A stretch of DNA of 64,000 bases from Hirudinaria manillensis (GCA_034509925.1 CM067528.1:9581501-9645500), one strand, 5' to 3'; positions 47,973 through 60,557 are shown, counted from the first letter of the stretch. Numbers and translations are program-made. Notes: generated from the letters alone by a model not told the origin.

Positions 47973-48758
47973 ATTTCCTATACGTGCTAACAGCTCACCT
48001 TTGGGGGGTGTCAATCGCTTTAAAGCTGTCACAGGTTGATGGTCAAAAGGTCGATCGACAGATTTAATGTTGAAAATATTGATGTTTGATACTTGGAATC
48101 ATGATTCTTTAACAAAAATTATAAGTGTAACAATCCTAATTACAATTTCAAATGAGTTACTAATTATTCATGTGATCACCTAATGCAATCGCTAGTGCGC
48201 TTCGAAGTGATTCTGCGTGATTTGTAATTTATAAATTATAAGCCTCAATGTGTGTTAGTAAAAAGAAAATATTATTCATGCATGTTAAATTTATTAACAG
48301 GATAACGTCATTAAAAGTCCATTCATTTTAGCAGTCATGTAAAGTTAATACCTTCATGAAATAAGTGTTCTTAAATATTCTTATGTGTTAATTAACCGTT
48401 AATTTAAACTTTATTAATGAGCGACTTCGACTGAGATCATATTAAAATTCGAAACGCTATTAAAAGTAAGCACATCGGATTAAATCACACCGGGCACAAA
48501 TTTATAGCCGACATCGACGATTGTCGACTAAGGAGGGTTTCGGGGAATAATAGAATAGCATTTTTGAGTATCAAGCGGAGGTACACGGTTGAATCAATCT
48601 AGCTAAGAAATAATTTTTTGAAACTCCATTGAAAATAATTTGTGACGTACAGAGCAGATTGGACTTATTTTTTATCGCTGCTCTAAAACAATTATATGTA
48701 CAATAATAATAATAACAGTCAACGTTTCCATTTTCCAGGAAGAAAATACAACTGAAAC
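47973..48758. promoter_or_regulatory. Divergent intergenic region between ALDH4A1 and the ankyrin gene
   Basis: 786 bases between opposite-strand start codons. A splice acceptor (ttttccag) just before the ankyrin start suggests a 5' UTR exon of that gene also lies here. No frame of note. Confidence 0.4.
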
Positions 48759-51700
48759 ATGGGACTGGCAGCTAGCAGACAAGAGGCTTTTTGGGAGGCT
48801 TGTGGATTTGGAGATAAATTACAAGTAAAGAAGTTTATTGCTGAAGGAGTTGACGTGAATTGGGTTTCATATACCGTGAGTTTCACCTCTTTTTGAAAAA
48901 ACTATTTATCAGTATATTGATGTGTTACTGTGGCATTTAATTTTCATTCATCTAAAAGCCATTTTGCATAATTTATCATAATGTTAAGTTTTGGGTTTTT
49001 GATTATTTTGAACTATTTTGTTTTTGTTGATAATGCAATATTTTCTGCATCTGTTTCAAGTCACCATGAGTCATCTTTCTTGATTTTGTCCAGTTTTAAG
49101 AGAAATCTACTGCTAGACATGAAATGGTCTACAATATTAATGCATCATTGCTTCCTTGATTATTCCATAGCACAATTCCTGCCCAATCCATGTGGCATCA
49201 CAGGGGAAGAAGGAAATTGTTCAGATGCTGCTCGATGCCAAGTGTAACATAGATGCAAGAGACGACGTAAGCCAAATGTGACATAGATGCGAGAGACGAC
49301 CAATCAGAAACGGGTCGGCTTACGTCCTGTTCCTGATTGGTTTTTATGGCGGTTACTCGTTCATTGCCCGGCATCCAAATAATCCCTTTTCTTTGATCAT
49401 GAATTGCAGAGAGGTAATACGGCCCTGCATCATGCCGCAATGAATGGACACGCAGACATCATCGCCATGTTGATCAATGCTGGGTCTGATGTAGATGCAC
49501 AAGACAAGGTGAGTGAATAATGTCTACCCATAAAATACTAGCAATTAAAATTTCCAATCTCTGAATCATTGCAAAATTTATTGATGTGTTGAGATTAACT
49601 TGGCTTATGATCTTCAAATAATTTTCATTCTTGCCTTGGTTTCCATTGCGAGCACTGAAAAACGATACCATTGTTGTCAGTAAATGTCTGCTGAACTTTG
49701 ACATTAAATTTCCAGAATGGTTGGACTCCCCTCGTGAATGCTGCCTACTTCTGCAAGTTGGAGGCTGTCAGGGTCCTCCTGAAGAACAACTGCTCAGTCC
49801 TTATTCAAAATCAGGTGAGCCATGCTCTACTCTTTGATTTTAATCTTGCAAAAGCATCTCCCACTAATATTTCAAACTAGCTTTTCATGATGTCCTGATA
49901 ACATTCTTTGTCTTCCTGATTGCATTAATAATCGAGGTCTCCGTCGAGACGTGTGGAGTTCTGGCTAAACTGACGCGACGGCGTCGTAGCCCACTGGGCC
50001 AGGTCTCACCATCTCGATTATGAGGATGACATAACCCGTCAAGATTGAATAGAATTTGAAAGCATTCACTTGGATTTTTATCTCTTGAACGATCCATCAT
50101 GAATAATTGTTGGTCATCTTGAAAGATGATTTATTCACTGGAATTGTTGTTGTCATCGTTGCAAACGATAATTTCTTCCTAACCGATTTCTTCCTCCCCT
50201 TTGAAGGACATGAGGTCAGCACTCCACGAGGCCTGCAGGAGTCCGTCAAACAAGGAAGACGACCTTGAGAAGATTGCTCAGCTGCTCATCGAAGCAGGCA
50301 GCGACCTGAACAGCAAGAGCAGCGACAAAGGAGAGGTGGGGGGATTAATTATGATTAATTATGGTTAATTATGGTTGATTGTGATCGATTATTGATTTGT
50401 AATCTAGAAATATTGATTCTTGATGTGTAGGTGGGTATGATAATGTGGATTGAAATTGCATATGGTGATGATGGTGATGATTATTACTATTTAAGAATAT
50501 TAGTCTGAAGAAAAAGATATGAACGATGTTCATGATAGGCACGGTTGTCAAAGAGTCGATTAGAATAGTTGTTTACAAACACGCAACATAACAATGAATC
50601 ATAATATCATAATAATTGATAAAAAAAATATGAAGAATTTTTATTGCGATGCACGTTGATCGAGCGATCGACCAAAGATGAATGAATTTTTGACGAAACC
50701 TGAGCTCGGACGTTTGCCGGGAAGGAAGTTCCCGAAGCTGTGATTCTGCCCGGCTATAAACGCTGTGTTGCATTTTGGAGTTAGGTGGAAGCCACAAGAG
50801 AACGCGCACCATTGCAAACAAGCAGACGACTTGTGACTCATTTCTCCGAGGATTTATGTCCAATCAGTGATTACTCAGTTAATGAGGTCATGTCCGATCA
50901 GAGATTAACGTTAATGCTTTCTAATCTGAAGGCTGACTTCACACCCCTCATGTTCTGCGCCTACCACGGCCATCCAAAGGTGGCACAGGCTCTCATCCAT
51001 GCAGGATGTGAAATCAATGCACAGGGATCAGTGAGTTCACTTCTCTATTGTCATTGTTGTTGCTGTTGCTGCTGATAAAGTTATCAAAAATTGTTTTGTG
51101 TTATTGTTACTGTTGTTGTTATAATTATTATAGTCAATTCTTAGCCAAATGTTTGATGCCATCGTTGGTAATGTTGCCCGCTGCACTCATAAAAGATAAA
51201 TTTAAGACATAAAAGAGAAACTTATTGATTCCTTTGCTATCTTTCATAACTATGGCTATTATGTTCATCATCATTATCATCATCACTGCCATTGCTTTCC
51301 TATGATATAGAAAGATGTATTGATTTGGAGAGAGGGTTTTGTACTTTTCCATGAGCGATTACAATAAAGTCTGGTTGCTCCTTCCTCATTAGTGGAGATG
51401 TAGAATCGATGATGATCATGTCACGACCTAGTTGTTTATTAAGCTCATCGATGGTGATAATGATCGCGATGACGACGTCTACCATTTAGTCGTGACTGGA
51501 ATTCTTCGATTGCTCCAGCAGTTTGGAAATGTTTTTTCTATTAATTAACTACATCCGTGCCTGAATTCCATTTCCGTGAAGTTCTTTTTCTTTTTTCTTT
51601 TTGTCGATCGAGTTTCATCTCGATTAACAATTTAAAAAACAAAAAAATAGAAGGAAAATAAAGAATTGAAAGGAATGGTTCGGTGGCGTTTGTAAACAAA

Positions 51701-54700
51701 GTTGATAAGTCGTTGGAGTTGCTTTGAGAGTTCCCAGGCAGTTGAAGTTCTTATCAAAAATTTGAAAATTTTGAATTCCTAAACTGACAAATTGATTTAA
51801 CGAGAGCCTTTGGAATGCGCTGCAGAAAGATCTTCGACTTAATTTCAAAACTCCATTCTTACAAACTGCCTGTTGCAAGCTGGGATGCACTGGCTTGGCT
51901 CTTATTATAATTAGTGTTGTCACATCATTGTCTTCGTCATCATCATTATCATCATCGTAGCTATTTGTTTGTTTGGAGAAAAGGATCAAAGTGGATTATT
52001 TGGAAAGTTTAAGATATCACTGCCTTGAGTGAGCAGAGTTTATATTGTGTTATGTTAATTAACTAGATAATTTATGCAAATTTATGATTGATAAGTCTCG
52101 TAGTATTTTCTACAAAACGGAGAAAATTGATGCAGATCTTTTCGAATTTTTTTAAAAACTTTTTGAGCAGACGTCTGAAGATTATAATTAAAATTGAAGT
52201 GTTTCCTCTTGAATTTGCATAATTGCTATTATTAAATAGAGCTAATAATAATAATAATAATTATTATTATTAATAAGGAGAAGAAGAATGAATAATGACA
52301 AAAGACAATAATTTTTAAGTTGCATGTGAACCTGTCTGCTTTTGTCTTTCAAGTGCAGCACTATATTGTTATGGTTCCCAAAGCAGTAGTTCCCAAAGGC
52401 AGATGGAGAGAATGAAATAGGATGAGTAAAGGAAGGAATGGAGGAAGAAAAAAGAGAAGGAGATACAAGAGGAAAATGTTCTTTTCCTCCGTGATGAACG
52501 AGCATGAATGAGCATTTTAGTGTGAAAAAATGTGCGCAACGTTGCAGGTCCGCAGCGTTTTCGAGCAGTTCATGATTCACTCTTGCCTTTGTCATCGTCT
52601 TACTCATCTTTGTAGTCGTCATCGTCTTACTCATCTTTGTAGTCGTCATCTTCTTACTCATCTTCATCGCTGTCATCCTTTCGCCCATACCCCCGATGGC
52701 TACAATGATTTACGTGTTCAATGCTTTTTGCTTTTTCAGAACAAGTGGACTGCCCTCCACTGGGCATCCGACAGGAACCACCTCGAAGTGGCCAAAGTCC
52801 TCGTATACTCTGGCATAGATGTCCTCACCAAGGGCCTGGTAATTGAATTATTTTATTTATTTATTCATTTATTTACCCAGCCAGTCAGAGGAACCTACAA
52901 ACAGGCTGCTAATATGACTGACAATATGAAGAAGAAAAAAATATTTTATTCATCACTGTTTAATTGCAGTCTGATCTGCCTACTAATTAGGCTTTTAAGC
53001 TCTTAATTTCTTTATTAGGGACATTTTTCAAATTGCTTTTTTTTTAACTTTTTCTTAATTTAATTTAATTCAGCAAAATGAATCATTTCTCGAGGGATTT
53101 CGAATGTCAAAGGTCGACTACAGTAGCAGTCGTGATTCTTCTTTTTAAGAAATTTAAAATTCTTTATTTATTTATTTATATTACACTATTACACAACATA
53201 ATATACGTATTTGTAATTTTTGTAATCCAAAAAGAGAGGAGAATTGGCCATGGATCGAGCACAGAGCAAGGAGATGTACAGCCTGCTGCACAAGTCTGTG
53301 GAGGATGCCTCCTACAACTTTGACGACCCAGACAGGGACGACCACTCGAGACTCCAGGACATTTCGGATCGGATATTCAGGACGGCAGACGCCCACAAGC
53401 ACATGGTCGGTCAAAAACATGCATGGCACACCTGTCGAGTTTTTATTTTTTTGTTGTCATCGCTCGGCAAGCCAGGTGCGGCGTCTTTCCGCTCGGATGG
53501 CTGCGCTTTCGACCGAAATGGCTTCCATCTCCCAGAGACGAACCTGTTTACGTCTCGTTCGCTCGGAGAGAGTTTTGAGTCTGCACGGACTTTTTATGAT
53601 CGCAGGTCGGGTGTCCGTGACTGCGCGCGTGTTCGAGAGCTGCCAATGTGCAGTCGAGGAACGACTCGTGCTCTCGCAGTTCGCGAGGAAAGGAAGTCGA
53701 AATGCAAACGAAGTTTGAGTGATTTAGGAGTGAGCAAGATGAAATGCTACATAAATTGTATCATTAGCTTGCTTTGTAGAAAGCTTTTTAAAGCATGGTT
53801 GTTGTTAGGTGCGGAGATGAACCGACAGAAGCCTCCCGTGTCTGCAATGATGATGATGAAGATGACGATTCTCTCATGGATTATTTCATCCATTGAATGA
53901 GCTTATGAATTTTAGATCATAGCTTCTGTTTAATGGTCTCGACTAGTTTCAGACCGACCTGAAAATTTTATCCTTCGGGGAAATCTTGTTAAGTCCCAGA
54001 GGGGAAATAAGCCAGCCATTATTTCCATTATCATCTTATTTGAAGCAGATGATCCCATCATCATCATCATTTTAATAGACCTAATGCGACTTAAAGGAAA
54101 AAATAAGTTCCAATTAAATTTCTACTTCGAGAAAGAGAAGCGCAATTAGCTTTTACGAAGGCGGTAGTCGAGCCATTTCAACAGCGACTGCAGCGTTGCG
54201 GTTTTTTTGTTTCTTGTTTTTCTTATTTACAAGAAAGTGCAAACGACTCGAGCACAGAAACACCAGCTGATCTCCTGCTTTTTGTTATTCACGCTAAAAA
54301 AAGACTCCCTAATTGGAACAAACTTCACCCCAAATGTTTATTTGCTGGTTTCACTCCAGCTAGCAATTGAAAAGGTTTTAAACTGTAGTTTAATTCAAAT
54401 GTAGAAGATGAATGCAAATGTGATTGTTGCAGGACGTTTTCCTTTTTGATTGATGTCAACCACTGCCAAAAATGGCAGACGAAAACTTGATTTAAATTAA
54501 GTAATTTTTAAATTTTGTAACTAAAACTCGTTTGTTTATTTACATCATAAATTTTTCATTGCTCTCGAGAGACTGTGAGTTTCTCGGTTCTTTCGATTTA
54601 TAAACGACTCTTCTTCCCGAACGAAGGTGGAGCAACAGATGCAGATGCTGGAGGACGAGGACTTTTCCTCGGCGACCGCCACCTCCACGGCGACGGACGT

Positions 54701-55019
54701 AGATGACGAGGGCGGAGACGACAAGGACCTGGCGACCTACGACCCTGAGTCGAGGGTCAACAAGAGGGAGCAGAACCGCTTCAGTACCAACAGTGCCAGT
54801 CGCCTGTCGCTGATCCTCAACAATTCCATTTCACCTTTCAGTTCCCCTCCTCGGCTCATCGACGACGAAGACGAGGTCCCCGGTCGCTTCGGGGGTAGGA
54901 TCTTCCCGAAGGCCGGCAGTCCGACCTCCCCGGTCGGCCTCGGAAACCTCTCGGCGGGGAACCTCGGCGTTTCGGTCGGGAAGGGGGAGAACAAGCAGAA
55001 GAACGGCTACGTCAAGTGA
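48759..55019 (+). CDS. Ankyrin-repeat protein with potential N-myristoylation site and acidic C-terminal tail
   Basis: Seven ankyrin repeats, so probably a protein-binding scaffold; the orthologue is not recognised. Nine phase-0 exons: 48759-48875, 49171-49266, 49410-49508, 49716-49814, 50207-50335, 50932-51030, 52740-52838, 53235-53405, 54627-55019; 433 residues. Exons 2-4, 6 and 7 are 96 or 99 nt, each encoding one 32- or 33-residue repeat (for example RGNTALHHAAMNGHADIIAM); exon 5 (129 nt) carries a repeat with an acidic insertion (SPSNKEDDLEK). The N-terminus MGLAAS fits the MGxxxS myristoylation consensus, suggesting membrane attachment. After the repeats comes RGELAMDRAQSKEMYSLLHK, then an acidic/Ser-rich tail with SRLSLILNNSISPFSSPPR and a Gly-rich end. 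The acceptor of exon 2 (ccatag at 49170) was chosen because it restores a complete repeat (CPIHVASQGKKEIV); a nearer cag would truncate it. Confidence 0.87.
49928..50022 (-). mobile_element. Short element with inverted ends and A-box-like motif, intronic
   Basis: About 95 bases in an ankyrin-gene intron, bounded by AATAATCGAGGTCTCC on the left and an imperfect inverted counterpart (GGTCTCACCATCTCGATTAT) on the right. On the minus strand it contains TGGCCCAGTGG, matching a pol III A box; no B box is evident. It could be a MITE or a SINE remnant. Confidence 0.3.
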
Positions 55020-55180
55020 GCCGCCGACCGAACGGAAACGAGATCTTAACGGTTCCTAGGATGAGAGGTCGGACATTTTGCGACGCGACCAGAGTTTGTT
55101 TCTCGTATGTTTATGTTCACTAAATTGTAAAACCTTAAACTGAAGCTTCTAACCTATGCATCGATTTGGAGATGAAATTG

Positions 55181-55186
55181 ATTAAA
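55181..55186 (+). promoter_or_regulatory. Variant polyadenylation signal ATTAAA of the ankyrin gene
   Basis: ATTAAA about 160 bases after the TGA stop, followed by an A-rich stretch. Confidence 0.4.
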
Positions 55187-57177
55187 AAAAAAAGAAGATA
55201 AAAGTTTTTAATATTTGTAATACCAACGCTAAATGCATATTAACGATAATTATTTTTTTAATACTAATGCCGACATTTACGACGATCCTATTCGTGTTCA
55301 TTCTCGCAACCAGCACGTCAAAGGTCTCACCGGCACCTGCCCAGTTCTGCACCTAACTTTTTGTTGTCAATGGACATCACCTTCTTATTTTGTAGGTGTC
55401 AGAATATTTATTTGGCCATACCGCTCAAATTATTTATCCCATTTAATCTCTCGTTCTTTTATCGTCGTTCTGCAACTCTGCAGTGCTGCAAAGTTTTACA
55501 GCTTCCGAACGCACCTTTCTATCCCTAACATCTCTTCCCTCATTAAGCTGGGAAGTCTGCAAAAAGTTATCTTCCATGCCTCATACCTCTGTTGTGCCAG
55601 AGAGAAAAATCTACATACACACCTAACGTGTTAAATAAAAAAATCACAACATTTCTACGTGATCCGACGTTTAAAACAGGGATGTTTAATTTGTTGTCGA
55701 TTATGGTATTCTTTCGAGCCGTCTATGGTTCTGACCGAAGTTCCATTGTTTTCGATGGTGAAATTCTTAAACGTTTGTCAAAATGTGTTTTCAATTTGCA
55801 GTCTCGGTCGTTAAATGTTTCGATAAATTGAATCGTTATGAAATTACTGTTAATTCTGTAAAAGTCACTTCCGTGCCGTGCGATCGGACTCCCCTTCGAA
55901 ACACGCGATCGAGGATTCGAAGAGCCACTGCACTCATTTCCCGTACTTTCGAACCTTTCGTACAGGCCTGGGCTTAAGTCCCCTGTTGCACCGTTTGACC
56001 TCAGTTCGTTCTCTGAACGATGTGATCTTGGAACCACTTTATAACTTTGGCCTCTTACTTTTTCACTTTCCTCCGTTTTGAATGAATTTGTTAGAAACAA
56101 CTATTCAGCCGTCAATTGTGTGCTTTCTATTCGTTGCTGCAGTTCTCCAGACCAGGAAACTTAGTGTTTTGATGTTGCTTTGCGATTCCTTTGTTCCGTC
56201 TTTCGTATTTTTCAAATTAAATGCTCGCGACGAATTGAAAAGTTTCCGATCCATCTTCGTTCGACAGGGCACAGGGAGGGGGGGGTTAAAAGTTTAATGT
56301 CTTTGCATTTTTAAATTCACTTTTGTCGTCGTCATCTTTGGTTTGCTTTTTGTGTTGCATGTGACAGCTTATTACAATTGCGGATTTCGAAGTTTGTTTC
56401 CTAATTGCTCATCGTTTCTTGCCGCACAAGAGCAAAGCACGTCCGCTCCTGGCGAAACGAATCTTTGAAACGGGCTCGGTCGTCATCCTCGTCTCTCCAT
56501 CCTTTGCAGGAAGTTTTCTTTAGATTACGATCTTTTCTTCTCATTTTATTGCATTTATCGACCATTTAGCCTGTAGTGCTCCACAAACAACTCATTTCCT
56601 AGATTTAGCACTCGCTTAGCACCAATTACTCTGCCCGTCAAATTAGACGCTTCCGTACCATTTACGACCGCTCGGATTCCCGACCTCTTCCGTCGAAACG
56701 TCGGGACGTCGTCCTTTCGTTTCTCGAATTTATTCGGTGGCTAGCTCGAAATACTTAAAGGATGCCAGTCGTCTGGAACTCTCGGGAGGCTCTTTTCTCG
56801 CTAATTTATTATGCCGCAAGTTCGGTAAATTATTTTTGGCCGGTTGGAATTTTTTTCGCGAGCCGACTTCCTGTCACGATAGATATCGGCGACCTTCCTG
56901 AATAAACATTTTCTCACTCCATTTTGCCATCAGGCAGATTAGGATGGATTTATTATATTATGATGGCAATGACTAATTTCTTATAATCAACTTTCCATTC
57001 TTTTCTATTTCTACGTTAGTGTGTTACTTATTAACACATTACTCATAACATATTATTACTTTTAATACAAAACCGGTTGCAGGACCTGGTGAGTTGTATT
57101 TGAATCTCTTCTTAAGTTATTATCCATTAATAGGGAAAATATAGCTGTTGAAAGCAGGTAGGCAGTGCAAGTTGTAT

Positions 57178-57183
57178 TTTATT
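57178..57183 (-). promoter_or_regulatory. Polyadenylation signal of the Cys-rich gene
   Basis: TTTATT on the plus strand reads AATAAA on the minus strand, about 120 bases beyond the stop of the gene at 57303-58941. Confidence 0.4.
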
Positions 57184-57302
57184 ATTTTGGAAAACAAACA
57201 TTGGGTTCGATAATATGGAAAGATGCAATTTACTAATAGAAAATATGCAATAGCAGATGTTAATAAAAGCAATAATAGTCTTAAGCCTTTGCTTGAATGG
57301 CA

Positions 57303-58941
57303 TCACACGCTAAAGTTGGAACTGCAAGGGCCGCGAATAGGAGCGATCTTGACCGTAAAGTTCTTTTCAGCCTGATAGGCATTCCAGTTATTCGTGTGGA
57401 AGACGCAGAGGATGTTTGCGGCGTAGGCTTCGTTGCGTCTGCGGTGATTCTCGACCCACCGCTTGTGGCAGGCCACGGCCATACTGGCAGCCCTTCTTCG
57501 GTAGCATTCGGAGCTTATGGGCCAGAAGCACGAATACTTGGGATTGTTTCTCTCTACGTCCCAGACCCTACGTCTGAATAGAAAAAGAGAACCTAGTGGA
57601 ATTTTTGGCTTCGTTCGACCGTTAATGAAATGGTGCTTTCAATCTAAATAGTGATGCACTATTTACTTTGTTGGAAATGTACTTGTATTGTTCACAAATA
57701 ACGAAATAGAGATGGAGCAGCAGAAGTTTCAAGAAAAAGCAAAGGTTTATGTGGCCATTAAGAGCCTCGCAGTCTCATAAAACAGCACACCTGAAATGCA
57801 GTTGTGACTCCAAATAGTGTGCACTTCACAACCTCGAATGGCTAGAATCGTTTCCTCTCTTTCATCGTAACTGCTATCGTTTCTCGAACGCCTGTGCGTC
57901 GGAGCGTGGCGGTCACACATGGTTGAACATGTTTGGTTTTTTCCAGTACGTACCCTACTTATGAAATAACATCAGCTCTCCATCCCAATCAGCCACGAAG
58001 AGAATTGTGAATCGCATGGCACCCAGGCGAGCTGTCTAATTTACCGCTAGCGAATATTTTGAATGTAGTTTTATCGCATTTTTTATACCTAGACTCTCAA
58101 AACTTAAAGCCTATTTTGAGAGCTCAAAGAACCAATATAAAAAAACAACAAAAGAACCAAAAGATAAACATCTTATTTTTGATCCATTCGAAGCGATTGT
58201 CGGAGAGATAAATGAATAACCGAATAGCAAAAATCGATAGCAAAAATGGAATAGATGGGTGCATCTATAGGATGATGACAGATGTATTCATACTTACCCG
58301 GCTTCGTTGAAGATATTGTGGCAATAGAGACGATTGTTCTCCAGGTACAGATAATTCTGGACGCGCAGATCCGGATGGAAAGAATCGACACTGTGGTCTG
58401 GACACCTCTGAGGTCGCTTCAATGGAGGTTTTTTGTTCAAGCATTTCTCCTTACATTCGGTGTTTTCTATGGCACACGAGGTTTGCGTTGGAGGAGTTGC
58501 AAGTTTTTTGTCCAAGAGTTTCTCTTTCTGCGCTTTTTCTTTGGCACGTAAGAATCGTTGCTCAAGGGTTAGAAGTTTTTTACGTAAGTCTTTTTCGTTG
58601 CATTCCACGCTTTCTTTAACGGACGAGGTTTGTTTCGCAGGAGTTGATGGCTTTTTGATCAAGTTTTCTTCAGCTTTTGAGGTTTGTTGGTTCTCGTTGC
58701 ACGGGTGGTCTGCTTGATTTATCTCCTGTTGGCATTGTTCCTTTGGGTCGTTGCCACAACTTTGTTGAATATCTTCGCGGCACGTTTGGAGGTCTCCAAC
58801 ACTGTTTGGACACTCTGGAGCAGCATTCTGGCAAAGTTGCTGGACTTTCTCGTTGTTGTCTTGCTGAGCATCGCCACAACATGGCTCAGTCTTTTGAGGT
58901 TCTTCAGCAACTTTTTCGAGACAACTATCTATGCAAGCCAT
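57303..58941 (-). CDS. Unrecognised two-exon Cys-rich protein with an aromatic C-terminal domain
   Basis: Exons 58941-58298 and 57573-57303 join in frame through a GTAAGT donor and a ctattcag acceptor; 304 residues. The N-terminal half (about 1-165) is Gln/Glu/Lys-rich with about 16 scattered cysteines and two related segments (PSTPAKQTSSVKESVECNEK and LATPPTQTSCAIENTECKEK), suggesting an internal duplication. The C-terminal 115 or so residues look like a compact domain: LRVQNYLYLENNRLYCHNIF, VWDVERNNPKYSCFW, ACHKRWVENHRRRNEAYAAN and NNWNAYQAEKNF. The Trp/Tyr/Asn-rich style recalls small microtubule-inner or sperm-associated proteins, but this is only an impression. No signal peptide or membrane segment. 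The ATG was chosen as the first Met; the frame extends upstream without one. Confidence 0.72.
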
Positions 58942-60050
58942 ATGGTTTATTCGGCAACAATAGTAAGATACGCGGAATAAAGCGTTTAAAGAGCTCAAAA
59001 ATGTTCAATACGTTTGTGTAAAATAAGATGTTTGCTCAAAACACAATTTAGAGGTTCGAATCTATTCGCGCCCAGACTCCGCTTTCCGATAAACAGCAGA
59101 AGACGCAATCAATGTTTTTTTATGTGCAACCCTCCCGGCGATGTTTAAAAATTTTTTCACTAAAAAATAATTTTTATAGATCAGAGTTATTTATAAATAA
59201 TTTATTTATAATCATTTAGTTTCAAAATTCATGAATAATTGTTCCAACAAAACGACAAGTACGAAAGATGGCAACATTTATCATAAATTGTCATCAATAT
59301 AAATAGCTTTAATATTTTGCTATAAAGTAATTCGAGTAGCCTAAGGTGAATTAATAATGTTCATCGCTATGGGAATTCTAACTCCCGAAATGTTGGCAAT
59401 CTTCTTTTTTATGCGATCTTCTGGATTTTATCTACTAAATTCCATCTCCTTCCAAATATAATATGGATTCTCTCCTCTCATTCCGTGAATATCTCATTGT
59501 TGGTGCCCATCCACAATAGCATACATCGCCATAGTTAGTTTCGGATTTATTTCATCTGTCAATAAATTACATATAAATTACATTTTTACAACATTAACAA
59601 AACGAGTTTGTTCAGAACAACACAAATTTCCATTAAGAAGTTGCTTTTAGCACTCCCATAAGACTAGTAAAAAGTGGAATCATGAAAGTGAATTGTTGAT
59701 TTTGCTCTCCTGCTATTTTCTTTGTTTCTTGTTTCTTGAGTGTTTTCCATCTTTTCCACACTCGGTAACGCTGGATGCTATCTTATCAAAAATTGAACGT
59801 GCGAAGGCCTTTTAAAATGACGATGCGTTGGGGATCTGGAATGATTCGCGTGTTCGCATGGATTTTGATACTACTTGTTTCTGAGGAGAATCATCATTGT
59901 GTTGGAGGGGATTTTTCCAAACAAAAATCTGTTTGTAATATTCTTACAATAGAAAAGTAATAATTGCTGGAGGGTCGATGCTTTTCGTTTAGAAATTGAA
60001 TTTGCAATTCAGTTGCGTCTCAGAAAGCGCAGATCCACCGCTAGTCCGTC
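58942..60050. promoter_or_regulatory. Divergent intergenic region between the Cys-rich and INAF genes
   Basis: 1109 bases between opposite-strand starts. AT-rich, no gene recognised. A B-box-like GGTTCGAATC at 59053 lacks a matching A box or tRNA fold. Confidence 0.4.
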
Positions 60051-60557
60051 ATGGAGCCTCAGCAGGAACACCGAGAAAACAGTCCGATGGGCTGCGACGG
60101 AGGAGACTGCGAACACGAACATCAACCGAAAGCCCTGAGATACTATCACAGGAGAAAGAGAGGCAAAAGCCGTCGGAATATCGTCTCCATTCAGCTGGAC
60201 AACAACTGGAAGCCGGAGATGATTGAAGTCGAGGAACTGGCAATGGAAGAGCACCGCGTTCAGTCACCGCAGCTTTCTACCATCTCCGTCACCCACAAGC
60301 AGATGAAGAGTAATGAATTGGCCCCTAGCCCTCCGGACAGACAGTTCGCCGAAGGGGAACCCGATAAGTCCCTCAGAGGGTCGGGTAAAAGGCCTTCCTA
60401 TCTTGGCAACAACAGATGCAGAAGGTCCAAATCGAAGAAGAAGTGGATCAGACTCGCCACAGTTCTTGCCTACGTCATAGCCGTGTCTCTAGCTGCAGTG
60501 TCCTTAGCGGTATACTACAGCCTCTTCTGGCATCCAAGTTTGAATTCTTTCCGTTAA
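60051..60557 (+). CDS. INAF-motif transmembrane protein (INAFM-like)
   Basis: Small single-pass membrane protein. The family is named after Drosophila INAF, needed for TRP channel stability. A single coding exon of 168 residues. Residues 1-125 are hydrophilic, with a His/Cys/Asp-rich start (GCDGGDCEHEHQP) and basic patches (YYHRRKRGKSRR and RCRRSKSKKKW). The INAF motif spans about residues 129-161: KKWIRLATVLAYVIAVSLAA, continuing into VSLAVYYSLFW, a hydrophobic helix with a basic flank on the N-terminal side. Only about eight residues follow, unlike vertebrate INAFM proteins, which have long C-terminal tails. A 5' UTR intron is possible. A channel-chaperone role is inferred from the motif alone. 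Confidence 0.83.
   Translation: MEPQQEHRENSPMGCDGGDCEHEHQPKALRYYHRRKRGKSRRNIVSIQLDNNWKPEMIEVEELAMEEHRVQSPQLSTISVTHKQMKSNELAPSPPDRQFAEGEPDKSLRGSGKRPSYLGNNRCRRSKSKKKWIRLATVLAYVIAVSLAAVSLAVYYSLFWHPSLNSFR

Larger units (their letters stand above)
55020..57302. other. Intergenic, no gene recognised
   Basis: The start is the likely 3' UTR of the ankyrin gene. Several frames on both strands around 55233-56297 lack domains, splice partners or biased composition and are treated as chance. Confidence 0.5.

Noticed and set aside
49204-49266. Shorter version of ankyrin exon 2 starting after cag at 49203
   Set aside because: It would cut the repeat in half; the acceptor at 49170 gives a full repeat in phase.
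53405-53900. Plus-strand extension of the ankyrin exon beyond 53405
   Set aside because: A GTCGGT donor at 53406 and the well-formed exon at 54627 fit better; the extension loses protein character.
59050-59066. B-box-like GGTTCGAATC as part of a tRNA gene
   Set aside because: No A box, acceptor stem or cloverleaf could be traced around it.
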